From: Pratylenchus scribneri | Taxonomy: Eukaryota; Nematoda; Chromadorea; Rhabditida; Pratylenchidae | Direction of reading: 5' to 3' | Length of the DNA stretch: 64,000 nucleotides | NCBI GenBank assembly: GCA_030063045.1 | Contig: JAQSEB010000047.1 | Span: forward strand, 1,736,001-1,800,000 | In this document: piece by piece, positions 12,324 through 55,922 of the stretch | How positions within the stretch are numbered: position 1 is the stretch's first letter | How the letters are laid out: the number at the start of each line of letters is the position of its first letter | The notes under the pieces: model-generated | What the model saw: only the letters and a program-made list of their open reading frames with translations | Databases searched by the model: none | What the model was told of the DNA's origin: nothing | Position numbers and translations under genes: made by a program

Positions 12324-15300
12324 TTATCGATGCATCAATTGGACATAATTTGCGGGAAAAAGCCCATATCGCCCTTTGCATGTTCCGCGCCACCAACCAG
12401 CATCAATCTTAAATTTAATAAAATTATTATATAAATAAATTTGAAAGTTATGGGCAAAAATATATGGAAAATCATTAAAATTAATCCTTCAAAAATATTT
12501 TTTAAATTTTTTTAATTGAATAATGGAGCATTTTTGGCTTATTTAATTTAAATTTAATTCCCCATCATATCCAAACCTGTTCAATATCGGTGATCACATC
12601 GTTCACATCAAAGCCAATCTCATCATCATCCTGTTGTTCATATTCGTAGAGTGCAATTGCGACCAACGGTGCCGGAGGGGACGGACCCGGATCGGCGGGT
12701 GGGTTTGGCTCATGCGTTGGGGCGGCGGCCACTGGTTGTGATTGGTGGTCATAGTCATCGCCGGGCGGCAGTTCATATTGCGGTTGAGCATTGGTCGGTT
12801 GCATTGGGGGAATGGCATTTTGTTGTGCAATCTATAAAATATTAAATATTAATTAATTTAAAATTATTTATTTTAAAATTAGTGATTTTTTAATTATTTT
12901 ATTTTTAATTATATAAATTATTTTATTTCTCAAACCGCCGGTTGTTGTTGTGATGGAGCAGATGAAATGATTTGTGGATTTTCTTCTTCCATTTGCTCTG
13001 GCATATGCACATTTCCACTGGGATATTGCTCTTCCTCCTCTTTCCATTCGTCCTCCTCTTCCTGCGCCGTTTTCAACTCCTCCTCTTCCTCCGAACGTCG
13101 TTTTGCGGCCAATGTCAATGCAGAAACAGGAAGCCGTCCTCCTCCTCCATAGGCAACATTTGTTGGTAAAACCTTAAATATTATTTTGAAATTAATTTAA
13201 TTCCAAATTAGCAGATTAAAAATAATAAATTTGAAAAAATTTATTTTAAAATAATTTTAAAAATTATTAATATTTTGACCAAGAACTAAATAGAAAATAT
13301 GGTTGAGGCTTTGAATCCGATTAGGAACTAATAATACTTGATGGAATTTTTTGGTGAAAAAAACTAAAAAAATTAATTACTTGAATTGGTGGTTGCTGAA
13401 TTTGTTCCGGAATTGGTTCGGGTGCTTGATCAATTTTCTGATTCTCCGCCTCCTCTTGTTGATTATTGGGTGAAAGTTTGTTTTCCACAGCAGCCGGTGA
13501 AGTGGCAAATGGTAATCGAACACCTGAAAATTTTGAGTCAATTAAATTCGGAGTAAAATTTTAAAATTATCTCAAATAAGTGTTAAAAATTTATTTTAAT
13601 TTCCAACAAATTAAAATATATTTTTTACCAATGCTTGGACGTGTCTTCGGGAATGAAGTTCGCTTTGGAGCAGCCGCTTCCTCGTCTGCAGCCGTTGCAT
13701 TCGGCTGCTCATTCTGCTCCCTTTCCGCCCATTGTTGGTCCAATCGCTTCTGCCTTTGTTGCTCCTCCTCAGCCTGTTTTTTGCGCAATTCCTCATCCTC
13801 ACGTTTTCGGCGTTCCCGTTCCTCTCCGGCTCTTTCCGCATTCTTCAATTTGGAATTTATTTATTTAAAATTGATAAAAAATGAACCTGTTGATCGCCCT
13901 GCAAAGCCATTTGTTCGAATTTACTGCGCAAACTGCTGGCACCTCCTCCTTTCTTCATCTCAATTTGTTGTCCTCCTTTGGCCTTATTCTCGTCCGTCGT
14001 TTTGCCCTCAATGGCTCCCAATTTTTCTTTTACGCTTCCGCCGCCAACCGCTGAAGAATCAACGCCGCCAAATCCTTTTTTGTAATCTAAAATTGTAGTA
14101 AAATTAACAAATATTTTCAAATTCCTAACTAGTGGACGTAAGGGAAGTGGGGCGTAAGGAAAGTGGGTGTAAGGAATATGTGGGGAAGGATTTGGTAAGA
14201 TTTCGGGAGGGATTACAGCCTTCTATTCATGTTAACGCGCCAAGGCGCGTTCGACCTACCCTAGAGATTCGGACTTTGAAATTATTTAAAGGTCGTGAGC
14301 AGGCTCGCTTCGCTCGCCCGCTTTTTCCCAGGTCGTGGGCAGGCTCGCTTCGCTCGCCAGCCCTTCTTTAGGTCGTGACTCGTGAGAAGGCTCGCTTCGC
14401 TCTCCCGCTTTTTTCCCTATTTTAGAAATTTTTTGAACCGGTTTGCAAACCACCCTTTGAGCGGATCATCAAACTAATGTCATTTTTGAATTCTCCATGG
14501 CCGAAAACCCCCGAGTCCCAATTTTTACCTCAATCCATCCATATTCCCATTTTTTGACATTTTTTGAACCGGTTTGCAAACCACCCGTTGCGCGGATCAA
14601 AAAACTAATTCCATATTTGAATTCGCCATGGTCGAAAACCCCCGTGTCCCAATTTTCACCTTCCAATTCCCACATCCACTATAGGCTTAGCTCTGGGGCA
14701 GGATATGGCCAAATCATGACTGCGCAATTTACAACTCAAACTCCTCATAGGCCAAGCTGCGCACCCTGACATGCTATATACCATTTTGAAGCTCTCACCC
14801 TAAATCGTGTCTCAGGCTATATTTAATTTCAAAATATTCATGCGCAAAAAAGTTATAAGCAAAAATGTAAAAAATTCGGCCAAATTCTAAGTCCAAAAAC
14901 CGGTTTCCCCCCTCTGCTAACCACCTGGCCAAACTCTACATCAAACTAAACCCTCTTAAATTTCTCTAAACGAACGCTTTTTGGATACATTTTTCCAACA
15001 CCCACCTCCCAACTCTCACTCCGAACCTTATTATACCCAAAAACGATGGCGACATTTCTTTTTATATTGTATATAATGACCTGTCTGACTGGCATGTTTG
15101 GTCAATTGGTCGCGTGCTTCCCAGCCCACCGCCGATTTGTCCTGTCTCTCGGTCTGCACTCCAAATTGGCCGCCAAATCCTTTCTTGTAGTCTTAAAGAA
15201 CAGAAAATTGAATGTGAAATTTTTAAATAATCTAGGAAATGTACCTGTTTGGCTCTCATGCTTTGTGAGTTGTTCACGTTCTTCCCAGCCAGCTGCAGAT

Positions 15301-16174
15301 TTGTCCTTCCGATCGGTTTGAATGCCAAATTCACCGCCAAAACCTTTCTTGTAATCTAAAATTTTGGTTTAAATGGTTTAATTGACCAAAAAATCATAAG
15401 GCTAATTCTTTCTGAACCTGTTTGACTGGCATGTTTCGTCAGTTGATCGCGTTCATCCCATCCGGCCGCCGATTTATCTTTCCGATCACTCTGAACGCCG
15501 AATTGTCCGCCAAATCCCTTTTTGTAATCTAAATATTATTTTTGTACCTATTTTAAATATATTTTATACCTGTTTGGCTTTCATGCTTCACCAATTGGTC
15601 ATGGCTGTCCCAGCCAAGCGCCGATTTGTCAGCCCGATCCGTCTGAACACCGTAGGCACCGCCAAATCCTTTTGCATAATCTCGCTGGGAAGGATGCGGT
15701 TCCACCTTGCCTTTGTAATCAAAACCAGCGGCGCACTATTCAAAATTAAGTTGTTATAATTTGGTTAGAATTCAACAAAAACCTTGTCAATTCGATCCGT
15801 TTGCACTCCAAATTTGCCACCATAACCTTCACTCGGCTTTGGCATTCCGGCCAATTTCTTCTCCTAAAGTAATCATATGATGATTTTTTTGTATTATAAA
15901 TCATATAAAAAACCTTGATAATTTCATCCGCTTTGAGCACATCTTCACGCAATTTATCCAGCATAATCGACTCTTGATGTCCGGAGCCCTCGACTGTTTT
16001 GGCTCCCCATCGACTTTGTTTCTCACTCAAATTGTTCTAAACAAATTATAAATTAAATGTAATCGAATATATTCGAAAAATTACCACAAAATCTGGATCC
16101 GTTTCCCAATCATCGTCTTCCACTGGTTGCGGTTTGGGTGGAGGTGCCGGTTTCATCCCGTGAATTGAAGACAT
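12324..16174 (-). CDS. CTTN-like: Cortactin (actin-binding, Arp2/3-activating scaffold)
   Basis: Thirteen exons encode 641 residues: 16085-16174, 15914-16036, 15783-15863, 15570-15735, 15418-15528, 15245-15355, 15081-15191, 13887-14086, 13629-13842, 13381-13523, 12936-13172, 12577-12831, 12324-12407. Domains in order: an N-terminal acidic region with the Arp2/3-binding [11 protein letters not shown]; about five complete or near-complete 37-residue cortactin repeats ([32 protein letters not shown]) ending in a partial DYKKGFGG; a Glu/Arg/Gln-rich coiled coil ([19 protein letters not shown]); a long proline- and acid-rich linker; and a C-terminal SH3 domain ([15 protein letters not shown] ... 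GWWRG ... GLFPANYV). Cortactin stabilises branched actin at the cell cortex. Three successive repeats are each coded by one 111-nt exon of the same phase. The protein is longer than fly or vertebrate cortactin (about 510-560), mainly in the linker. Confidence 0.93.
14255..14415. repeat. GC-rich short direct repeats in cortactin intron
   Basis: Three copies of a roughly 45-bp unit beginning GGTCGTG and containing GGCTCGCTTCGCTC, with pyrimidine-rich spacers. The core is itself a direct repeat (GCTCGC TTC GCTCGC). Base composition is far richer in G+C than the surrounding intron. Confidence 0.85.
14428..14670. repeat. Two-copy tandem duplication, period about 131 bp
   Basis: GAACCGGTTTGCAAACCACC occurs at about 14435 and again at about 14566, followed in both copies by GCGGATCA, CCATGG and GAAAACCCCCG motifs in the same order. 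It lies in the 994-bp intron 14087-15080 of cortactin, next to the GC-rich repeats. No coding sense. Confidence 0.85.
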
Positions 16175-17072
16175 TATTTTATTATAAATTTGAGAAATGA
16201 TTTTACTAAAATTGAAAATAATTGTATCAAAATTTATCGTTTAATTATTATCGATGAAAATGGTAGAATAAATAAATATGAAAAGCCAAAGCTAGCCATT
16301 ATAATTGGCTTTAATTTTAAGGATCATCATCATTCATCATTTATCAATCATTCATCATTTATCAATCATCCACCAAACATTCAATAATTAATGAATGGAT
16401 GAGTCATTCCATTCCATTCCCTCTACATTCATCCAATTCAACCGCATTCATCCAAAAGAAAGATTAAACATCTGCGGCTGACTGCCCATCACTCTCGTAA
16501 TAAATCGTGTAGTAGATTATTATGGAGGATCGCTGGAAAAAAATGGCTTATGGTTATTGATTGCTTCCATATATAAAAAATCCAAATAATATTCAAAACT
16601 TTTTATTATTTAAAGTTTTTAAAGTGATCAATCAATGTGACTAATAGAAATTCAGGAAAAAATTCACATTTTCGAAAATAAAATTTTGTAAAAGTAAATA
16701 AAAAATATTATGAATTGAACTGATTGATACATATGTTTGTGTGTAATAAAATAAGTTGGTCTGTGATTTTAATTTAATAGAAATATGCGAAAACAAATTC
16801 AAATTAGGAAGGGTTAAATAGAGGCAAATAATAATGAAAAAGGAAAGGAGGGGAATATCGCACATGGTTGAATAAAAATGAAGATTTCTCGCAACAAAAA
16901 TTACAACAATGACCAGAAAAGAATTGGGTGCTTAATCATAATCAGAAAGTGAAAAAAGAAGGGAAAGTTTCAAAGAATAGATAATGAAATGAATATGGTA
17001 TGGAAAAAGGGGCAAGAAGGCTGAAAGCTTTGGGCATCATTCACATAAAATATCCAATTTTTCATAGATGGA
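16175..17072. other. Cortactin 5' flank and PDE3 3' flank
   Basis: AT-rich sequence with a short CATCATTTATCAATCAT direct repeat near 16327-16372. It probably contains the cortactin promoter on the left and PDE3 3' UTR on the right. I see no exon. Confidence 0.4.
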
Positions 17073-49474
<32,402 letters not shown>

Positions 49475-50204
49475 TATTTACTGCAAATGGGAGAAGGAAA
49501 TTGGAGGAGGAATTAGCCGGCGAATTGAAAGGGCACTGTGGAGGGGAATTTATTGGAGAAAATGGAACGGCGGAAAGGCAAGGCGAAAGAATGGCTTTGT
49601 GGGATGGAAAGGGGGGATTTGGCGGATTGATAATCAATTTGGTGGATTGCGTAGAAAAGGATAATGAACGTCACTAATCCTCCATTTTTGATATGCTTTT
49701 CCCACACCAATTTTTTCTGTTAGCTTTGTTCCTAATTTAAATAATTTTGTTTAAACTCAATGGATGAACGATGAATCATGGTATCATTTTCATTTCGGGA
49801 AATTAAAACCGAAAAATAGACAAAAAATTTTATCCAATTTTTGAAATTGTCTTCTGTGATTTTCGGTCCGAATTTTTTCCCAACTTTATTTGGACCCATT
49901 TGTCTCACCGAATTTCCTTCCTCTTTTTTTTTCGTGCGGCTCCACTCACGAAGATTGGAATTTTTATTTATTTATTTCTTCTGTTTAATATTTCGGTGAC
50001 GTCGTTCGGCCTTTCCAATTCAAAATTGGCACCAGGATGTGTCCAAAATTATTTAATTGAATTTTTAGGAGTGTTGTTGCGCAGTAAAAAGGCACAAAAT
50101 TAATTTTTGGGGATGCTAAATTTGAGCGGGGAAATTAATAAATTTAAAATTTTCACAAAAAGTTTTGGGATTAAAAAAGCGAAAGAGGCGGATGTAAGGA
50201 TTAA

Positions 50205-50378
50205 TTAACCACGCAAATATTTGGGATCAAAGAATGGCCCTTTTTTGGCAGGATTTGTGGGGAATTTTGATAAGAATTTGGCAACTGGGCAGAAAGAGGA
50301 GGAGGAATTGGATTTATTCCTTGAAGGCATCTCATCTATTTTGGTTGGATCCACAGTAGTTTTAATGCCAATGACAAC
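50205..50378 (-). CDS. Possible terminal exon of an unrecognised gene
   Basis: An acceptor (GCATTTCAG) is followed by 57 in-frame codons with protein-like content (GIKTTVDPTKIDEMPSR ... KKGPFFDPKYLRG) and a stop. No upstream partner exon was found and no family is recognised. It may be chance; I list it because splice site and composition agree. Confidence 0.2.
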   Translation of the reverse strand, partial: VVIGIKTTVDPTKIDEMPSRNKSNSSSSFCPVAKFLSKFPTNPAKKGPFFDPKYLRG

Positions 50379-51229
50379 CTGAAATGCCACTTTTCAGGAG
50401 ATTGGTTCCTCCCTATCCTATTAAATTATGTCTCAAAAATTCTTGCATAAAAAATTTGGAAATTTTTTGCAAAAAGAAAAATCCAAAATTGAGTGGGAAT
50501 ATCATGGGATATTTTGAAAGAGGATTAAAAAGGCAGGGACAAAATAATATTTATTTTTGAGGGAACATTCACATTCGGGCGTTGGCCATATTTCCCCATA
50601 TTTGCATATTCCCACCTCTTAATTTTTGAAAGGGAAAATCAAAAAATTTTGGAGGCAGCCGGCGAAATGGAGGATTGCTCCCAAAAAGAGAGGCCGCCAC
50701 CGACGAATTTTCGGTGGCTGAATGTGAAATTGGCGGCAATAAACAAAAATTGGCGGCTGCCCATTTCCTCATCAACCCTAAAATTCATTGAATGTGGAAG
50801 CACACAAAAAAATGGTGGCCAATTTGTTGGGTATGGCCATTATTTTTAGAGATTGTTTGGCCTCTCAAAAAATTTGGTAGGGGAGAAATGTGGTGTTCTT
50901 ATTGGCCAAGGGGGATAAAATGGTTATGGCGTTCCACCCGATTTTTTTTATTCATTTTAGAATATTTTTCGTAAATTTTCCCAAAATTTGTCTTTAGACT
51001 TCCCCGGCATTTTAAAGTTGGCAATTCCTACAGATGGCAAATTATGACCAAAAGAATGTTAGATTCAATGTTCTGTGCCCAGAAAAGTACCAGAAAATTT
51101 TTAGAAAATTTTAAAAATTAATTTTTTGGGATCGAAATTCAAAAGGATTGCCCCTATTTTTCCATCAAATTCAATTGGAATATAAACCAAAAGAATTCCA
51201 ACAGATAGAAAATTGAACAAAAATTAAAA

Positions 51230-51540
51230 GGTTTAATATGGCAAAAACGATTTTTTTGGAACTCTTTTGGTAACCAAAATGGCATTTTTTAGGATTTAGA
51301 GTGCCAAAAAAGATTTATGGACCAAAGTGACATTTTTTGCCAAAGGCAATTTTATAGTTTTCTTCCAAAAAAAGGTGGCCATTTTGCCACCAAAGACTAA
51401 AAAGCGGAAAATAAACCCAAAAAGATTTTAGTTCCAAGCAGAAAAAATGGCTAAAAATTGAAAGCATTCATTTTAGGGTGCCAAAAACGATTTATGAACT
51501 TTTTTGGTAAAACTAAAAGTGGCATTTTTTGCCTGTGAGG
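51230..51540. repeat. Degenerate repeat zone
   Basis: Three or so diverged copies of a sequence with TTTTGGTAA..AAA, GTGGCATTTTTTGCC and GCCAAAAA.GATTTATG. Period about 80-150 bp and irregular. Confidence 0.5.
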
Positions 51541-52114
51541 TTCCCTTCAAAAAATGTGGCTTCCTTTCTTTCCTTTAATTTCCTCTTCAACTCCTAAAAA
51601 ATGACTTTGCCTCCGAATTAATTTGCCACCCGAATTCAGCCTAATAAAGGAAATTTATGAGGGCATTGAAAAAGGCGGAAAAAATATGGCGGCACAATTC
51701 ATTTTGTAAACATCCAAAAAATTTGACGGGGAATTTGATTAATTGTTTTCCATCAAAAATGGCTCAAAAAGTAGGGGAAAATGTGTCCATCCAACATTTT
51801 TTTTTGTTGGACAAAAGTCCAAAAGAAACGGAAGGCAATGAGCGGGAGCGACCGTCGGGAATTGCCATCAAATTTTGGGAGCCTCGCACTCAATCGCTCA
51901 TCTGCCAGGAGCCAGGACCGACGCACCCCCTCTCCTCTTTTACGCATCATTTTTTGGAAGTGAAAATATTTAGGCCTTTATCCGTTGTCAACATTTTTAC
52001 TTCACGGATGTTTCAGAGAGGTCGATCCGTTTTTTCAACATTATTTTTTATTTCACGGAAGATCCAAGGGGGCTCGAAATTTGGTTTGATATAATAGGGG
52101 ACATTTCAGATAGT

Positions 52115-52424
52115 TAGACCTGTTCTTTTGGCCCACATCTTAGCGAGGCTATGGCCAATCTAAGGAGGCGATATATCATTTTAAAGCCAAAAGTGCTCTC
52201 TACAAAAGGCCTTTTTAAATTTTATAAAATCCATCTTTTTTAAAAAGTTACATGCCGTTGAGTCTAACGAAACCGAATTTTTGAGGAAAAGTCGCTTATT
52301 TAAATAAATTGTTTTCAATTTTCAAGAAATTGAAATAAGCCACTTTTTAGAAGAAATTTAGATCTTTCAAATGACATATTGCCTTCCAAAAATGATTGCT
52401 GTCTTGTTGAGATATGGCCAAAAT
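52115..52424. mobile_element. Fold-back element, copy E
   Basis: Left arm GGAGGCGATATATCATTTTAAAG and CTCTACAAAAGGCC; right arm AAGCCACTTTTTAGAAG and AAATGACATATTGCCTTCC. Ends GAGGCTATGGCCAAT and TTGAGATATGGCCAAAA match the family. No spacer element is attached. Confidence 0.83.
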
Positions 52425-54911
52425 AATGACCCCAATTATTGAAATGAACTTTTTTTGTGCCATAATATTATTTGGTCATTTTTGAAGATGGCATATAAAA
52501 ATGGCTTATAAATTTATTGCAAAATATAGACATATACATATTATTTAGTCTGGAATATTGTTAAACCATTCTGTTCAAATGGACCAATCGAACTCTTTTT
52601 ATGGCCTTTTAAATGCAAATTGGCCAAATATTTCAGCTGAATTTAGCTAAAAAATTCCATCCTAAAAAGGAAATTTTATGCGCCATTTACATTTACTACA
52701 CTTTTTTTATATTTTATAGTAGATAGAAGATTTTATACGGTTTGCTTGCAAGGAAATGACGAAATGCGGAAGGTTTTAGAGGATTAAAATGTTTTTGCTT
52801 TAACCATGTCTTTTACGCGCTGATGCCAGTCATGGATCCAGTCATCATTCATTTATTCATTTTGCGCAAAAACTTGAGGGGGCAAGATGGAATGTTTTGA
52901 CACGCACATTCTTCCAGCAGCAGTAGTGAGGATTTGAAGGGAAAATTTTTTCGGAACTCGGGAATAGATTGAGGATTTATGGCATCATTTTGTTTATTTG
53001 GGTGTTTATCATGGGCGGTTCGTCTGACGTGTGTAATTATTATGCAAATTTGTGTAATTCAATTGAGTTCGGAATTTGGATGATCAACAATTTGGGGGGC
53101 GGAACATTTCTCCAAGTGATGGATTAAAATGGGCGGATGAATGAATGACAGGTCGATGGTATGTTTGGCTTGCAAATTGTGATTGGATTTGGGCCAAAAA
53201 AGATTGGAATTTGTGTGGATGGATTGTATAAATTTATGTTTTGGATGGCAACAATTTGGATTTTTACAATTAAAAATATGACCAACAATGACGGCTACTT
53301 ATCGGTTTACTATGCAAATTTTGAGAACCCTCAAGGAATGCCTTTTGTGTGTAAATCAAAAGGTGGCTATTATTATATCTGCCAATCCTAAATAGCCTTA
53401 AGATTTAATCCAGCGAAATCCTATATTAATTATGAGTCAATCCTAGACCTAGTGATTAATTTAATGAAGAATGAATAATACTTTTGAGTGTTCAAAATTT
53501 GAGTATGAGTACAATTATAGGTACTTTGGAATTTTTCCTTTTTTTTTGGTCTTGGTAAATTCCTTCTTTAAATTTGAAAAATGTTCTGTTTTTGTGTTTT
53601 GTTGCCTTTTTCATTTGGGCAGATTTTTTATGGATTTGTTGGGATGATCCCAGCCAAAGGGAAAATTATACATCATTTCTGACATTTTTTATGAAACATT
53701 ATTGCGACAATTAGGAGATGAATGCGTCATTTGGTTTGAGGGGACAAAATTGTGGTTTTTTGTGTCACGTCATTGAGCCTTTAGGTTAGGGGAATGATGA
53801 AAAATGAGAAGGGAAAGTGGCGAATTGAGGGCAATCGGCCAACTGGCACAGTAGGAGGAAGAATTTATGATCAAATTCAGGGGAAAATGTGACGAAATTG
53901 GGAGCACTTTGGAGCTTGGAGGGGTCTTTAATTTTTCCATTAAATAATTTAAATTTTTTGACATTTTTGGATCAAGCAAATCTCCTAAAATTTGGTTAAT
54001 ATTCACTGACAAAAATGTCCAAAAAATCGAAACCAAACGTGAATGAATTTAATATAATGCTTTTGCCATACACCATTTCTCGTGTCCTTCAATTTCAATT
54101 TTGTGGTGGCCCTTTTTGTCGTAAATTGAAGGGATTCCCCCGCCACTGATGAATGCGGAGATTGCAATGGAATAATAATTTTTATATATTTTGCTTCACG
54201 CTTTTCAATCTATTTGGCCGGAATGAATGAATGGGATTGGATGAAAGGCTTCTTATATATGGGAATACAAAATGGAGGCAAAAGGATGTAATAAATCCGG
54301 GGCTAACTAAAGCGAAATGCAATAGGAAAGGTCTCAAAAGCTAACATTTTCTTTTCAACAATTAAAATGAATCTGCAATGTGAACAAAAACTAGGAGTCG
54401 GACGATGCGAATTTTCTGGAGCTAAATTCATTATTATTATTGAAAATGAGTCAATTTCTTTGGATTTAAATGTTTAAAATGGAGCTGGGTATAATTTAGG
54501 GAATTTTGGTTGGATTCCATCGGAATTTAAGGGTGGATCATTCAATTTTACGGAAGCAATTTTCTTCATCTGATCACATTTATGTCCTTTTGCCTCTATG
54601 AAAATGAGCCAACATTTTGTTGAACATTCACGGCGGCTTTTGAAAGAGGATTATTGAAAGTGGCTTTTTAAAATTATTGAAAAGGGGGGCAAACACATGG
54701 ATTGAAAAAAATCCCCGAGGAACTTTGAAGTGTGTAAAAATGGATGGATGGAAGGAATTCTCAAGGTGGGTTAACATGTGCTTTGCCCTCTGAAAAACGC
54801 GACTTTCTCCCTTCCCGGTTGATCTCTGAATGGGATTTGTGGATTATTGAATGACTTTTCAATGTCATCATTCATCATTGCCACTTTCCACCACCATTTT
54901 TTATTTCTAAA

Positions 54912-55922
54912 TATTTGTGTTTCATTCCGGTTAGTCTTTTCCATTCCGGTTAGTCTTTTCCGGAAAGAATTGTGTTTCATTCCGGTTAGCTTTTTCCGGA
55001 AAGAATTGTGTTTCATTCCGGTTAGTCTTTTCCGGAAAGAATTGTGTTTCATTCCGGTTAGCTTTTTCCGGAAAGAATTGTGTTTCATTCCGGTTAGCTT
55101 TTTCCGGAAAGAATTGTGTTTCATTCCGGTTAGCTTTTTCCGGAAAGAATTGTGTTTCATTCCGGTTAGCTTTTTCCGGAAAGAATTGTGTTTCATTCCG
55201 GTTAGTCTTTTCCGGAAAGATTTGTGTTTCATTCCGGTTAGCTTTTTCCGGAAAGAATTGTGTTTCATTCCGGTTAGCCTTTTCCGGAAAGAATTGTGTT
55301 TCATTCCGGTTAGCTTTTTCCGGAAAGAATTGTGTTTCATTCCGGTTAGCTTTTTCCAGAAAGAATTGTGTTTCATTCCGGTTAGCTCTTTACGGAAAGA
55401 ATTGTGTTTCATTCTGGTTAGCTTTTTCCGGAAAGAATTGTGTTTCATTCCGGTTAGCTTTTTACGGAAAGAATTGTGTTTCATTCCGGTTAGCTTTTTC
55501 CGGAAAGAATTGTGTTTCATTCCGGTTAGCTTTTTACGGAAAGAATTGTGTTTCATTCCGGTTAGTCTTTTCCGGAAAGATTTGTGTTTCATTCCGGTTA
55601 GCTTTTTCCGGAAAGAATTGTGTTTCATTCCGGTTAGCTTTTTCCGGAAAGAATTGTGTTTCATTCCGGTTAGCTTTTTCCGGAAAGAATTGTGTTTCAT
55701 TCCGGTTAGCTTTTTACGGAAGAATTGTGTTTCATTCCGGTTAGTCTTTTCCGGAAAGATTTGTGTTTCATTCCGGTTAGCTTTTTCCGGAAAGAATTGT
55801 GTTTCATTCCGGTTAGCTTTTTCCGGAAAGAATTGTGTTTCATTCCGGTTAGCTTTTCCGGAAAGAATTGTGTTTCATTCCGGTTAGCTTTTTCCGGAAA
55901 GAATTGTGTTTCATTCCGATTA
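54912..55922. repeat. Satellite array, 36-bp unit, in PDE3 5' flank
   Basis: About 28 units of the family at 48006-48945. Variant units (GTTAGTCTTTTCC with or without AAGATTTGTG) start at 55021, 55201, 55561 and 55740, spacing of 180, 360 and 179 bp. This shows a five-unit (180-bp) higher-order period. Long open frames on both strands (309 and 346 codons) follow from the unit length and are not genes. Confidence 0.97.

Larger units (their letters stand above)
49475..54911. other. PDE3 5' flank and intergenic DNA
   Basis: Contains fold-back copy E (52115-52424), a degenerate repeat zone (about 51230-51540), and one possible minus-strand terminal exon (50205-50378). A plus frame at 51657-52094 (145 codons) and one at 53161-53391 have no recognisable product. 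PDE3 promoter and possible N-terminal membrane exons would be expected here, but I could not identify them. Confidence 0.45.

Noticed and set aside
54771..55887. Open frames of 309 (minus) and 346 (plus) codons with 12-residue repeats
   Set aside because: They lie on the 36-bp satellite. A unit divisible by three leaves most frames open on both strands, so length is no evidence of coding.
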